Assembly: GCF_014529535.1 (NCBI RefSeq)
Contig: NW_023503376.1
Coordinates: 6,397,716 to 6,461,715, forward strand
Length of the DNA: 64,000 nucleotides
Origin: Bradysia coprophila
Taxonomy: Eukaryota > Arthropoda > Insecta > Diptera > Sciaridae
Direction of reading: 5' to 3'
Below, in pieces: positions 54,601 through 64,000 of the stretch. Every line of letters begins with the position of its first letter. Position 1 is the first letter of the stretch. The notes beneath the pieces were generated by a model, which was given only the letters and a program-made list of their open reading frames with translations, was not told the DNA's origin and searched no databases. Both the position numbers and the translations under genes were made by a program.

Positions 54601-57600
54601 TCAGTACGATGACCCGATCCTTTTTCTCTTCGATCAAGACATTCCAAAGTGATCGGCGTGACGCGGCATCCATGCCACTGGTGGGCTCATCACAGAAAAC
54701 CACTTTCGACTGTCCGCACAGTGCAATTCCAATCGATAATTTCCTCTTCATTCCACCGGACAACGTCTGGGACATTGAGTCGATTTTAGAGTCCAATTCG
54801 AGGAGGCGAACATATTTTTCGACCTCGTCGTTGGCATCTTTCATACTCAAGCCTTTTAGACGACTGTAGAACAAGATGTGCTCCCGTACCGTCAACTCAT
54901 CGAATAAAATGTTGTGTTGAGGGCAAAATCCCATGGAACTGCGAGCCATGTCCATGTTCGATCGTATATCGTACCCATCAATTAATGCTGTGCCCGATGT
55001 CGGTTCTATCATTCCAGTTAGCATAGAAAATGTTGTCGTTTTACCAGCTCCGTTATGGCCCAACAGAACTGTTATTTGGTTGTTGTACATGTTCATCGAC
55101 AAATTGGTAACAACTACGTTCTTCCCAAACGATTTGGACAAATGTTTTGTCACGACACCTGCACGCTGATCAGTTGGCTCTTCTTCAAAATTTCCAGGAT
55201 CCGCCTGAATAGCACCGCCACCATCATCACCATGATTGTCTTCAAACGGTTGATAGTCTCTACGTTTTTGTGAACCGAACCAAAAATCTTTTTTGAACAG
55301 AAAATACCACGGCTTCGCCACGCCATAATTCCCCGGGAAAATGCTTTCGATGTACATTGTCAACACGAAAAACAAGAACGCCGTTATCAGCAGAAAAACC
55401 ATTGTGGTTCCGATAGTTAGGCTTTCGTACACATTTATTGGACGCCACATTGTCGACCAAATGAATCCGTCCCCCAATTGTTCGTTGCGAATAATCAATT
55501 TCATTCCGTACGCCATGGCCGTATTGGGAAAGATGCACAAAAACACTTTCAATGGACCAGGCATCACATCGTATGTGTCGTTAGTTATCCAATATGGTAA
55601 AAACGACAAGTACCAAATGATCGACGATGCCGTTACGGCCGCCTTAGCTTTCGAAAAGAACGTACTGGCGAAGAAACTGAGTGTGGTTAAATTGACGCAA
55701 TATACGACGAAAAATGTTGTGAGGAGGAACGCATTAGAGTTGGAAAAAACTGCGGAGGCTGATCCAAACATTGGAATCTGGAAATGAACGAAGGCAGCAG
55801 GGTGTGACCAAAGTTTCTTCATTTTATCTTAGCGAGATTCACCTTGACCAGAATTATGATGAAAAGGACCGAAGTGATCAACATTGTCATTGACCTCAAG
55901 AACCAGCTGGAAGAGGACGTTCACGGAAGGTAATTTTTCAGCCGAAAAACATTCTTTTACAAAATGAAGACTCACCTCAACCAATGCAACCAGCTCTGTA
56001 ATCCCATAATTTTCATAGCCTCTTTCAACTGTTTCTCCTTTTCCATGGCAATGAAACGTACAGCATTCGAAAACGAATAATTGAAGCTCAACAGCATACA
56101 AAAGGGCAGAACAATTTGCAGCAGATTCAAATATTCGTTGGTGGTAAACGCTGGATACGGAAATCGTTTGATCAGCACGTCTGGCATTTGAGTTTTACTA
56201 TTCGCATTTTCTGAAACGAAGGCACGTGCGACAGCATTTTGAATAGCCAGAAATCCTTCATTGTAGTAGATCGGATGACCAACATATTCGTCTCTCCAAT
56301 TTCTTGAATTTGGCAAAATCTTATTTGTGAGCCAATGTGGACTTGCAGACGCTGTTGTACGTAATTCTGATGGAAAGTGTAACGAATACGACAGGTCTGT
56401 GGGAAGCTCGTTCAGGGTCTAGAAGCGAAAAATGAAAAACAAACTTAGTAGGATTGCAAAGTCACGCTTTTTGGGAATTATGGTCAGAGGACATTACTTA
56501 GTACCTTCGACAAACAGGGCAAGATACTGATTGGCCGAAAAAAGTAGAGTAAGCGGGCAAGTCCAAACTAAAAAAAATTGAAAGTGGAAAAGGAATAAAA
56601 AAATTGTTCTACGACATGCGTCAAAGTTTTTTTTTATAAATGCTTCCGATTCGAGCGAAATGCACCAGAATATTTTTACTGCATTTTTTCAAAAAGAAAA
56701 AGAATGAGTTGGTAATCGTTCTGAAGTAACAGGCTAAGACACCCACGAAGGCGAGTGATATACGATATCTAAATCTAAATATTGAGAAATGCAAGGTTAT
56801 AACATTCTTCAGGATTCGCTCGCCGATTAATTTTCAATACTCGATCGATGGTATTTCATTGTCTCGAGTGAAAGTTATACAAGATCTTGGTGTTTGGGTG
56901 GACGAACGACTTACCTTTGATCGACATATTGAATTTATTACGTCTAAGGCTTACTCAATGTTGGGATCTGTCAAGAGGATTTGTAAGCAGCTCACCAACA
57001 TTCAGGCTCTTAAAAGTGTTTACTTTGCTCACGTTCGTTCGTACTTGGAATATGCTTCAGTCGTTTGGCACCCTCATCAAATGTCTCATATGATGAAGAT
57101 AGAGTCAATCCAGAAAAAATTTCTGATGTTCGCAATGAGAAGAACAGTGAGAAGAGACAGCAATTTTCGTCTACCAAGTTATCTCGATCGTTGTGCTTCC
57201 ATCAACATCGAACCACTATGGCGTAGAAGAATTAATTTGAACGTTCTATTTAGGAAATGCATTTACCTTCGATTTTGAAAAACCGGGAAACGGGAAAAAC
57301 GGTAAATGAGAAAAAATTTCCCGGGAAATGAATAGTACATTCTGTACTCGTTTAGACATTTTTTTGGATGAGTTGGGAGTTTGTAACTTGCACCGATGAC
57401 AAATGCTTTTATCCTACCCCTACTAAGTGGCTTATTGTGCTCGCGAAGCCCTTCAGAAATGAGTTTACCATTCCTTTATTTGCATTTTTCAGGATGATAA
57501 AGAATTTCATATCTACATATTTCAACAGAAATATCGGAAATCGATCGTGTGAACTAGTTTCAAAATTTCTGTTGGACAGTGTAAAGATTGAATTTTTTAC

Positions 57601-60600
57601 TATGCTGAGCGAGATGCTGAGAACGGAAATAAATGAAAGGTAAGCTCCTTATTGAACTGTTTTCATGAATTTTTGACGGACGTTGCTTCAATTGGTTTCT
57701 TAAAGATGTAGTAACACGATCTTCTAAACTTCGAATTCTGTAGACTTTCTAAAGAACATCAATTTCAGAGTTGCAAACTTAAGGCTAAGTACAAATAACA
57801 CATGTTGCGTTGCTCAGATCGACAATTATGCTGCATTTTCTTTTGTTTGGACTGTGGTGAAAATTCAATTACAATAGAAATTACAGCATGATTGTCCAGC
57901 TCAGCAATGCAAAATAAACTGATCCTTTTTTCTCAGTCTAGGGCTGATCTTGAGGTGCAATTTACGATGAAAATGTGATGAAAATGTTCACAACGAGTTC
58001 AAATCAGATGTAATGCTGTAATGCAACTAGAAGAATAATTCAATTCAAGGTATTATTGCAAAGGAAAAATGTGAAAATCATTCAATTTTTGAAGGTCGGT
58101 TAACCGGTAAATGAAAAAAAAAAATCCCGGGAAACGGTAAACCGGTTAACCGGTTTTTCCCGGTTTTTAATTTCCCGGTTACATTCCCTAGTTCTATTCG
58201 TTTTTGATCTGCTGAGCGGCCGTCTACGTGCACCGTCATTAGCTTCGAAATTGATAATTAATCATCCGAACAGGACTTTTCGGAGGCATGAGTTCCTTAT
58301 TGTTGAGTACCACCGAACGGGTTATGGTCAACATGAGCCTATAAACAGTATTGTGAGGATGTTCAACTGCTTCTCCCAGACGTACAATCGTTCGATGTCA
58401 AGGGACATATTTCGGAACTGTGTTAGATCAGCGATGCTACCATCTGTGCTGCTGGATCAATTCAATCTCCACTCACTTGCCTCATCGCTCGATCAGGGTT
58501 GATGTCGTTAACTTCTTGATGTGTTTTCGTTTTAATTTAATTTTCATTTTGGAATTATTTTATTGTATTGTTTCATGCTTGGAATGGTTGATTGTTTTTA
58601 AACGAGAAAAAATTGTAGTCAGGTAGCTTATTGCGGTTGACGTAAGAATAAATAAAAAAAAATTACTACTTCTGTAAGTAGAATATAAAGGACTTGCGTA
58701 ACCCTAACATCTTTCAAGAGCGATAGTTTTTCCCGTAATAATTTACTACACTCACCGCTGGATGATGGAACTCAATAGCAGCAATTAATTCCTGCTTTAT
58801 CAGGACGCTCTCCAGTTGACTTGCTTCGTTGACTCCATCAGGCCTTTCGACCGCTAAATACTTGCTTGCTTTTTTCATAATATCTCCAAAAATTGTGTTA
58901 TTTGGATGGAAAACCAATTTACACTCTTTGACGGGTGGATTCAAATATGCCTTGTGGCTGAAATAAGTAAAAGTAATGACCACTATTTTCCTGAGATTTG
59001 TGGGTTGCTAGGAATTTCGCGCCTCGTTATTCACAATAATTGACAAAATGACACATTTTGTATAAGGAAAATGTCACTTTGTGGGTTATTGTGAATGACG
59101 CTGCGCGAAATTCCTCAACATTCTACAAACCAAGTATTAGTCTGCAGTGAAATGGAATTTTTACAGAAAATGTATGAACTTTGTGTCAATTTTTTCGCTA
59201 GCAGTGAAATAATCACAGAGATCCATACTGTTCATTTCTCAGCTGACTATATATACTTGGCGTACCAAGCTTCTGAAAGAACAGGTTAAGACACCTCTGA
59301 GTTGATCACGAAGGCGGTGACACCAATATTTCTCTGTCTACGTTTGTGAAAATTTATATGAACACAGACAAAAATATGGGATTTTTAGGTCCATGGGGAT
59401 TACTTTAAAAAAGTAATTTTTTCGGGATTAGATTTGTAATCTTCGCCAGAAATTGAAAAAATGTAATTCCATCAGGGATTAAATGTAGGTCTACACAAAA
59501 ATGTTGGGGATTGAATGATGATACTACTGCTTATTATTTTCCGTTTATAATTTGATTGTCTTGAAATCACACTTTTGAGTTAATTGAGTTCGAACACGAT
59601 TTACGAGCAAGATACGGTTTTGTGAGAAAAATTAATTTGGTCTTAAAATGTTGCAATGGGACTACCGATGGATTATTCTGCCTTACGATACCAGGCTCAG
59701 AATAAAAATTTTTAGTCGGTTTGTAAAGATACTACCAGATAAATCATAAAATCAATGTAAACATTACAAAGATAGTATAGATATAGAGAAATTCTAGATC
59801 GAAATTGGCAGGAAGGCCAATTTAGCCGCGAACTATCCCCATTACCACGGGAAACCAGACATTTTTGAATTAAAATGATTAAATACTTATAAAAAATGGT
59901 AAGAAAACTTCTGAAGAATATAAAAATGAAAATCATGAAAAAATATTGAGGTTTGAAATGACGATCTTGTCATCTGGCAATTTGAATTTAATTCACAATT
60001 TTAAGCCCACGAGGAATTAGTTTCTTTGAAACAACTGTTCACAATAAACCACGTTGGGAATAAGAACAAATTGCAGCAGTGGTAAGATCGTAGACTGAAG
60101 TGCAGGAGGTCCCGGGTTCAAATCTCGTCAGGTAAATAAAAAAAAAAAATCTGTTTAATAAAAACATTTCTCATTCCAGATTCACAAAAAAGCTTCTTCT
60201 CATATCAGACGTTTAGATAAAAGATATAATATCACAATATCCGTGAAAATCGTTTTTTTTTCTGAAGTAAAAGTTTACCTGGTTAGAATTTTTTTTTTAT
60301 TGCAGTCCAAATAACATTTAGATCAGATTAAAATGAGTAAACTAGTAAACAAGCGTCAAACGTCAGGGCCTAAAAGATTAAAATTTAATTATTCTATGGA
60401 TTACTCATTTGGGGATAAGTTCAAGTACAGTGAACGACATCTCAAATGTCTCACTGTCAAATTTTTCTGAGAATTTTATTGTGTCATTGCAAATTCACAA
60501 TGACATTCTCTGAAAAAAATGACAGTGAGACATTTGAGATGTCGTTCACTGTAATCCCTGATCGGATTAAATTTCAATTCGAAAAAAGATTCGGTCGCGT

Positions 60601-61786
60601 ACTGTTAATCCCAAATAGATTTAGATCTAGGTCCATATTTTTATCTGTGTTTATCTATCCACGAGATAGAGAATTAAAATTTAAAACACAAAAAACTTCA
60701 TGGCCGTAACAAAAAGTAAAATTAGTCAAATTTTTGCTTTGACAATTTTTGCGTACAAGCGCAAAATGCGTCACATACGATATCAGTTGTTTTGGAAGTA
60801 CATATGTCCAGGGACTTGCGTCACGTTTACTCTTTGAGTGTTTTTGACTGATATCAATTGTCTTGGAAGTTTGACTTGATTTTTTGTTATGTTATTTGGC
60901 TTTAATTTATGTCCTCCATCCGAAAACGCAAAAACCGCGAAATTTCGCAAACACACTTTTTCCAAAAAAGTGTTTTCTCAACGTCCTCTATCCGAATCTG
61001 CAATAAAAAATGTTGACCAAAAACTGCGAAAACCGCAAAATTTCGCGAAGACCCTTTTCCCAAAAAAGTGTTTTCTCAACGTTTCAGAAGGTCCCCTATC
61101 CAAATCTACAATAAAAAAAATTTGGCCAAAAAACTGCGAAAACCCATGCGAAAATCGCGAAAAATTTAACGAAAATTGTGACCCCAACCCAACCCGTTCA
61201 CACGCTAGAAATTTGTTCTACCATACAATATACATCCACACATACACATAAAGGTGTTCTTATATGAGGCCTATATGGGAATTTCATTAAAAGTACTGAA
61301 ATCGACCAAAATGTATGGAAATGTGGCTTCTTGGAAGATGGATTGCGTGGCCAAATTTTAAGCTACAAGTATGTGTGGTAGCTCGTTAAACTCGTATATT
61401 TAAGCATACAGCACAATCACGGGCATGCTTTGCTAACGTGCGCCCATGATTAAAATATTGCAGAGGAACTTGCGTCACTTTTCCATTATTAAGTTCTAAA
61501 TATATATGAAAATATTGTACAAACCATTTAAGTATTGAATACATTTTACAAACCACAAAGTGTCCAATGTATTGATTCCAAACGATTGAAATATTTTTTG
61601 TGCATTCTTATCATAACTGGAAAATTTCTGCAAATACGCCAGTAGCACGAACAATAGAACTGGCAACAGAATATCGATAAGCGTTTGGAATTTATGTCGT
61701 ATCTGCAGCAGGCAATTCTTCCATAGTAACAACCCTAGTTTTGGCCATATTCCCGTGTGGCGACGAGACGTTGTCGGTGGAGCCAT
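48679..61786 (-). CDS. ABC transporter subfamily A (ABCA3-like full transporter)
   Basis: Lipid-type ABC exporter with two transmembrane and two nucleotide-binding domains. Fourteen exons: 61786..61554, 58957..58756, 56418..55976, 55906..55843, 55777..54089, 54024..53813, 51300..50877, 50812..50515, 50451..50248, 50163..49833, 49766..49253, 49191..49061, 48997..48944, 48883..48679. They total 5,004 nt, 1,667 aa, close to human ABCA3; all junctions are phase-consistent GT-AG. The first helix is in exon 1 (LIDILLPVLLFVLLAYL). NBD1 has Walker A GHNGAGKTT (about 554), LSGGMKRKL (about 653) and VVFCDEPTSGMD (about 674). NBD2 has GNNGAGKTS (about 1375), MSGGNKRKL (about 1474) and VVFLDEPTTGMD. All catalytic motifs are intact. 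Most introns are short; introns 1, 2 and 6 are swollen by mobile elements. ABCA proteins move phospholipids or sterols; the substrate here is unknown. Confidence 0.93.
51526..53230 (+). repeat. Tandem array of TATA-Inr-like modules with GGTAGTCAACTACC palindromes
   Basis: Two repeat classes: a 328-bp period (ATTGTCGAAT at 51711 and 52039) and a 290-bp period (CGACTACCAAATTTCCG at 52451 and 52741). Each class contains an A/T box plus GGC(A/G)AGCA and, six times, TCAGTC exactly 31 nt after the start of the A/T box. TTTGGTAGTCAACTACCAAA-type palindromes separate the modules. Confidence 0.9.
53452..53616. mobile_element. Foldback MITE inside the right arm of the composite element
   Basis: Ends CTTATGGAAATTTCCCCTGC and GCAGGGGAAATCTCCATAAG. 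A related CACGACCTTGTACG / CGTACAAGGTCGTG pair lies within. The left arm of the composite element lacks it. Confidence 0.75.
56776..58502 (+). pseudogene. Non-LTR reverse transcriptase C-terminal fragment, split by a hAT-type element
   Basis: In ABCA intron 2. The first part (to 57250) reads LNIEKCKVITF, VIQDLGVWVDERLTFDRHI, YLEYASVVWHPHQ, then RRRINLNVLF. The frame resumes at about 58191 with VFDLLSGRLRAPS and ends at a stop at 58502. These are post-catalytic jockey-like motifs. The interruption is 57251-58190; deleting it with one target duplicate keeps one open frame. Truncated 5-prime, so inactive. Confidence 0.8.
57251..58190. mobile_element. hAT-type non-autonomous element with 8-bp target duplication
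   Basis: 940 bp, starting TAGGAAATGCATTTACC and ending TTCCCGGTTACATTCCCTA, i.e. inverted TAGG(A/G)AATG ends plus AAAACCGGGAAA subterminal motifs. Flanked by GTTCTATT on both sides (57243-57250, 58191-58198). It has many CCGGGAAA/TTTCCCGG words and no transposase. Confidence 0.9.
59011..59114. mobile_element. Short foldback MITE in ABCA intron 1
   Basis: GGAATTTCGCGC...TATTCACAATAA pairs with TTATTGTGAAT...GCGCGAAATTCC; 104 bp in total, almost all stem. Confidence 0.75.
60068..60150 (+). mobile_element. tRNA-derived SINE fragment with A-rich tail
   Basis: A-box-like TTGCAGCAGTGG and B-box-like GGTTCAAATCT are spaced as in tRNA promoters, followed by GGTAAATAAAAAAAAAAAAT. The remaining stems do not close well, so it is not a tRNA gene. 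Confidence 0.5.
60428..60551. mobile_element. Tc1/mariner-type MITE
   Basis: Near-perfect hairpin: CAGTGAACGACATCTCAAATG at the left and its inverse at the right, arms about 50 bp. Flanked by TA (60426-60427, 60552-60553). 124 bp. Confidence 0.85.
60890..61190. repeat. About 115-bp tandem repeat, 2-3 units
   Basis: Units share TCC(A/T)ATCC(G/A)AATCTGCAATAAAAA, CTGCGAAAACCGC and AAAAAAGTGTTTTCTCAACG. Related inverted sequence lies at 21480-21580. Confidence 0.75.
61320..61490. mobile_element. Inverted partial copy of the GTGACGCAAGTCC element
   Basis: Contains the inverse of the sequence at 31360-31420 (GTAGCTCGTTAAACTCGTAT, AATTTTAAGCTACAAGTATG) and ends near GAGGAACTTGCGTCAC. Lies in ABCA intron 1. 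Confidence 0.5.
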
Positions 61787-62634
61787 TATGTCTAGCTAAT
61801 TATAGGTTTTGGTATAAAATCGATCATATCACACACAGCGATGGCCAAGGTTGATGTTAATTCCTGAAAGGAACTATCAAAATTTAAACATCAGTGTGCG
61901 GAGATGTTTTAGCTCGTGTTGTATTTAATAAAAGAATTTATTTGAGTTCGCGTTGTTGAAATGAATTCGATTTTATTTTCAAATACGGAAAATGGTATGA
62001 GAGAAATCACATCATTTTCCAAGGACATTCATCTCATGTTTACATCGAAAATGGGATTACAGTAATAGAAATTTTCGTGTGATTGCGGTCAATCGACATC
62101 CGCCGTGATATAGAATCAAAAGCTTTTTTAAGTTTAACTTAAACTGTGAAGACTATAAAATTGTCTAATTCTAATACACCCGACTATAAACGCAATTCCG
62201 ACTCAACTATCACAAAAAATCCGGAACGCCTATCACAACTCATTCCACAATCAATTCATTGAGAATAATTCTTTAATAAATGGACTCAATACGGTTCACT
62301 CATAAAGTAGACAAAATGTAGCAATTTACTACCGCCGTTCGTTTGAAAAAAAAAAATGTTTGAACGGTGCAATTACGATGTACACAGTAGTACTCGTAGT
62401 CCTGTGTCACAGTACACTGTCCTGTATATTTGGAAAGTATGTGTATATACGTTTCTTTAAGAACAACAGTTTAGAAGTGACGCATTGTGCGAACAGAAAC
62501 CGAAAGAGATAAGAAAAATGTGTCGAGAGCAGCGTTTGGTTGTACCATATGGTTTATGTTTGGTAGAGTCCCAATTCGGCCACCGATTCCAGTCAGGATG
62601 GAATTTGAGCACAAGATTATCTTTTGAATATATG
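61787..62634. other. ABCA upstream region
   Basis: Probable 5-prime UTR and promoter of the ABCA gene on the minus strand. No clear core element identified. Nothing else recognised. Confidence 0.4.
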
Positions 62635-64000
62635 GTTCGCAATAAACGGCAGATATAATAATGAAAAAAGCAGTTAAAAAAATGGAAAAAGGAGGTAAAA
62701 AAATAAAAAATGCAAATGAAAACAAATAATTTTGGAGGCAAAAAATTAAAAAAGGCAGTTATTAAAATGCAATCGCGGAGTTCAAATTGTGAAAAAAGGC
62801 AGTTATGGCCGTGTAAACTGCAGTATTGTTAACTGCCTTTTTATTTGTTTCTAACTGCCTTTTTGGAAAAGTGCTATCTGCCTTTTTGAATTTTTTATCT
62901 GCAATTTTGTATTTTTTGACTCAGCCCCTATTCTGCCTTTTTATTTATTTTAACTGCTTTTTTGTGAAAGTCGTATCTGCCCTTTTCAATTTATTGTCTA
63001 TCATTTTATAAATCTTAACTCAACCACCTCTTCTGTTTTTTTATTGATTTTTATCTGCCTTTTTGAAAAATTGCTATCTGCAATTTTGTATTTTTTGACT
63101 CTACCACATATTCTTTCTTTTTATTTATTTTTAACTGCTTTTTTGAAAAAGTGCTATCTGCTTTTTTATTTATTTTTAACTGAGTTTTTAAATTTATTAA
63201 CTATCTTGTATTTTGTATTTTTTAATTCAACCACATATTTATACCTTTTAGGGAATGCAATATCGGTATTAAAACCGGTATCCATACCGAACTTCCAATA
63301 CCGCTCACGGTATCGCTAAGTTTGTAATGAAAAATGTGTACAATACATATAGATAACCATAATGCTATTTCTAACAATAGTTCAGTTTCTGAAACTGTAG
63401 CTTTTAAATATCGTTACAGATACAAATAACGTTATAGATGTTCGTTACGGGCGTAACTTTGCGAGCCGTAACTTTTAATTTTCGGTTATGAAAAAACGTT
63501 GACCGTTTTTGTACCGTTACATCACGGAACAAAAAATAACGATAAAAATAACATTATGTCGCAATGCCTAAAGCTGTGTTATGAAACAAATACTCTCGAA
63601 AACTTCTGACGACCAAGACTTGTATGATTGAATCATTGGAAAAGTAAGAACCACTGAGAAGCAATGAAAGTATAAACCAGGTATGGTCTATTCATACATA
63701 CCGGAGGACATAGCGAGTTCATATAAACAAACTCATGGGAGGTGAGTTTCTTTATATGAAATCGCTATGTCCTCCACTCCATACAAAGTTTGACATTCGA
63801 CCATATCTTGTGTTGACGTTCATTGCTGAGAAGTTCAATAACATAAACATTGCATACGAAATATGTTTTACAAGTGAAACACGTTTTCCATTTAAAAGAC
63901 ATTTTACATGTGAAACACATTTTCCAGCGAAACATGTTTTCCACGTGAAACACATTTTCTATGCAAAAAAATATCTTTTCATTGAAAATTTTTATTTTTT
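62635..64000. repeat. Right arm of the long-range inverted repeat (runs off the window)
   Basis: Inverted counterpart of 36756-38265, with GGCAG-unit array at 62820-63230, the self-complementary ATACCGGT...ACCGGTAT region near 63270-63300, the TAACGTTA-rich block at 63420-63550, and GAAATCGCTATGTCCTCC at 63757. It continues past position 64000. Confidence 0.8.

Noticed and set aside
55829-55842. ABCA exon 4 reading through into exon 5
   Set aside because: The read-through hits a stop after VNLAKIK; GT at 55842 and AG before 55777 give a 65-bp intron and restore ABCA homology.
57368-57643. 91-aa open frame inside the RT interruption
   Set aside because: Lies within the hAT-type element and lacks any transposase motif.

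Overview
This is an AT-rich, intron-containing, transposon-dense arthropod nuclear sequence, most likely from a dipteran and possibly a nematoceran such as a fungus gnat or midge. Introns are mostly short (58-95 bp), there is a copia-like retroelement, and the gene content is insect-like: UDP-glycosyltransferase, DUF1091, a CBM14 peritrophin domain and tandem C2H2 factors. The species assignment is inference. No operons, CRISPR arrays or rRNA genes are visible.

Layout. 1-4770: two tandem minus-strand UDP-glycosyltransferase (UGT) genes; the first runs off the left edge. A terminal-inverted-repeat (TIR) element lies between them. 5277-6290: a broken minus-strand CBM14/transmembrane gene split by a MITE. 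7372-8814: a five-exon MGME1-like mitochondrial exonuclease. 10864-12736: a very young non-autonomous copia-type LTR element on the minus strand with a target-site duplication, primer-binding site and polypurine tract. 14433-16608: RABL6, six exons, minus strand. 18843-35700: three tandem plus-strand 16-finger C2H2 genes (712, 699 and 711 aa) sharing a 10-nt first coding segment and a conserved promoter block. A type II membrane protein with an R-type (ricin B) lectin domain sits between copies 1 and 2 (25543-26675). Large tandem-repeat arrays lie between the genes (145 bp at 22.8-24.7 kb, 109 bp at 31.8-32.5 kb). 38503-43616: two DUF1091 secreted-protein genes on the minus strand. 48679-61786: a complete 14-exon ABCA full transporter (1667 aa), minus strand, whose introns are filled with nested mobile elements. 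62635-64000: an inverted partner of 36756-38265 that continues past the right edge.

The genes do not form one pathway. UGT, ABCA, DUF1091 and the lectin are typical insect detoxification, lipid-transport, secreted and surface functions. RABL6 and MGME1 are conserved single-copy housekeeping genes. The zinc-finger triplet, UGT pair and DUF1091 pair are local duplications.

The most unusual signals are: (i) eight reiterated TATA-Inr-like modules with a fixed 31-nt spacing inside a TIR element that fills ABCA intron 6; (ii) a 516-bp near-perfect hairpin at 46002-46517; (iii) several dated nesting events with target-site duplications or empty sites (57251-58190, 17161-17532, 41117-41369, 40590-40849); (iv) a FOXO-like site and an atypical C-x-C finger shared by all three zinc-finger paralogues. 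Exon boundaries were built by hand from reading frame, GT/AG signals and family homology; every joined CDS keeps phase.
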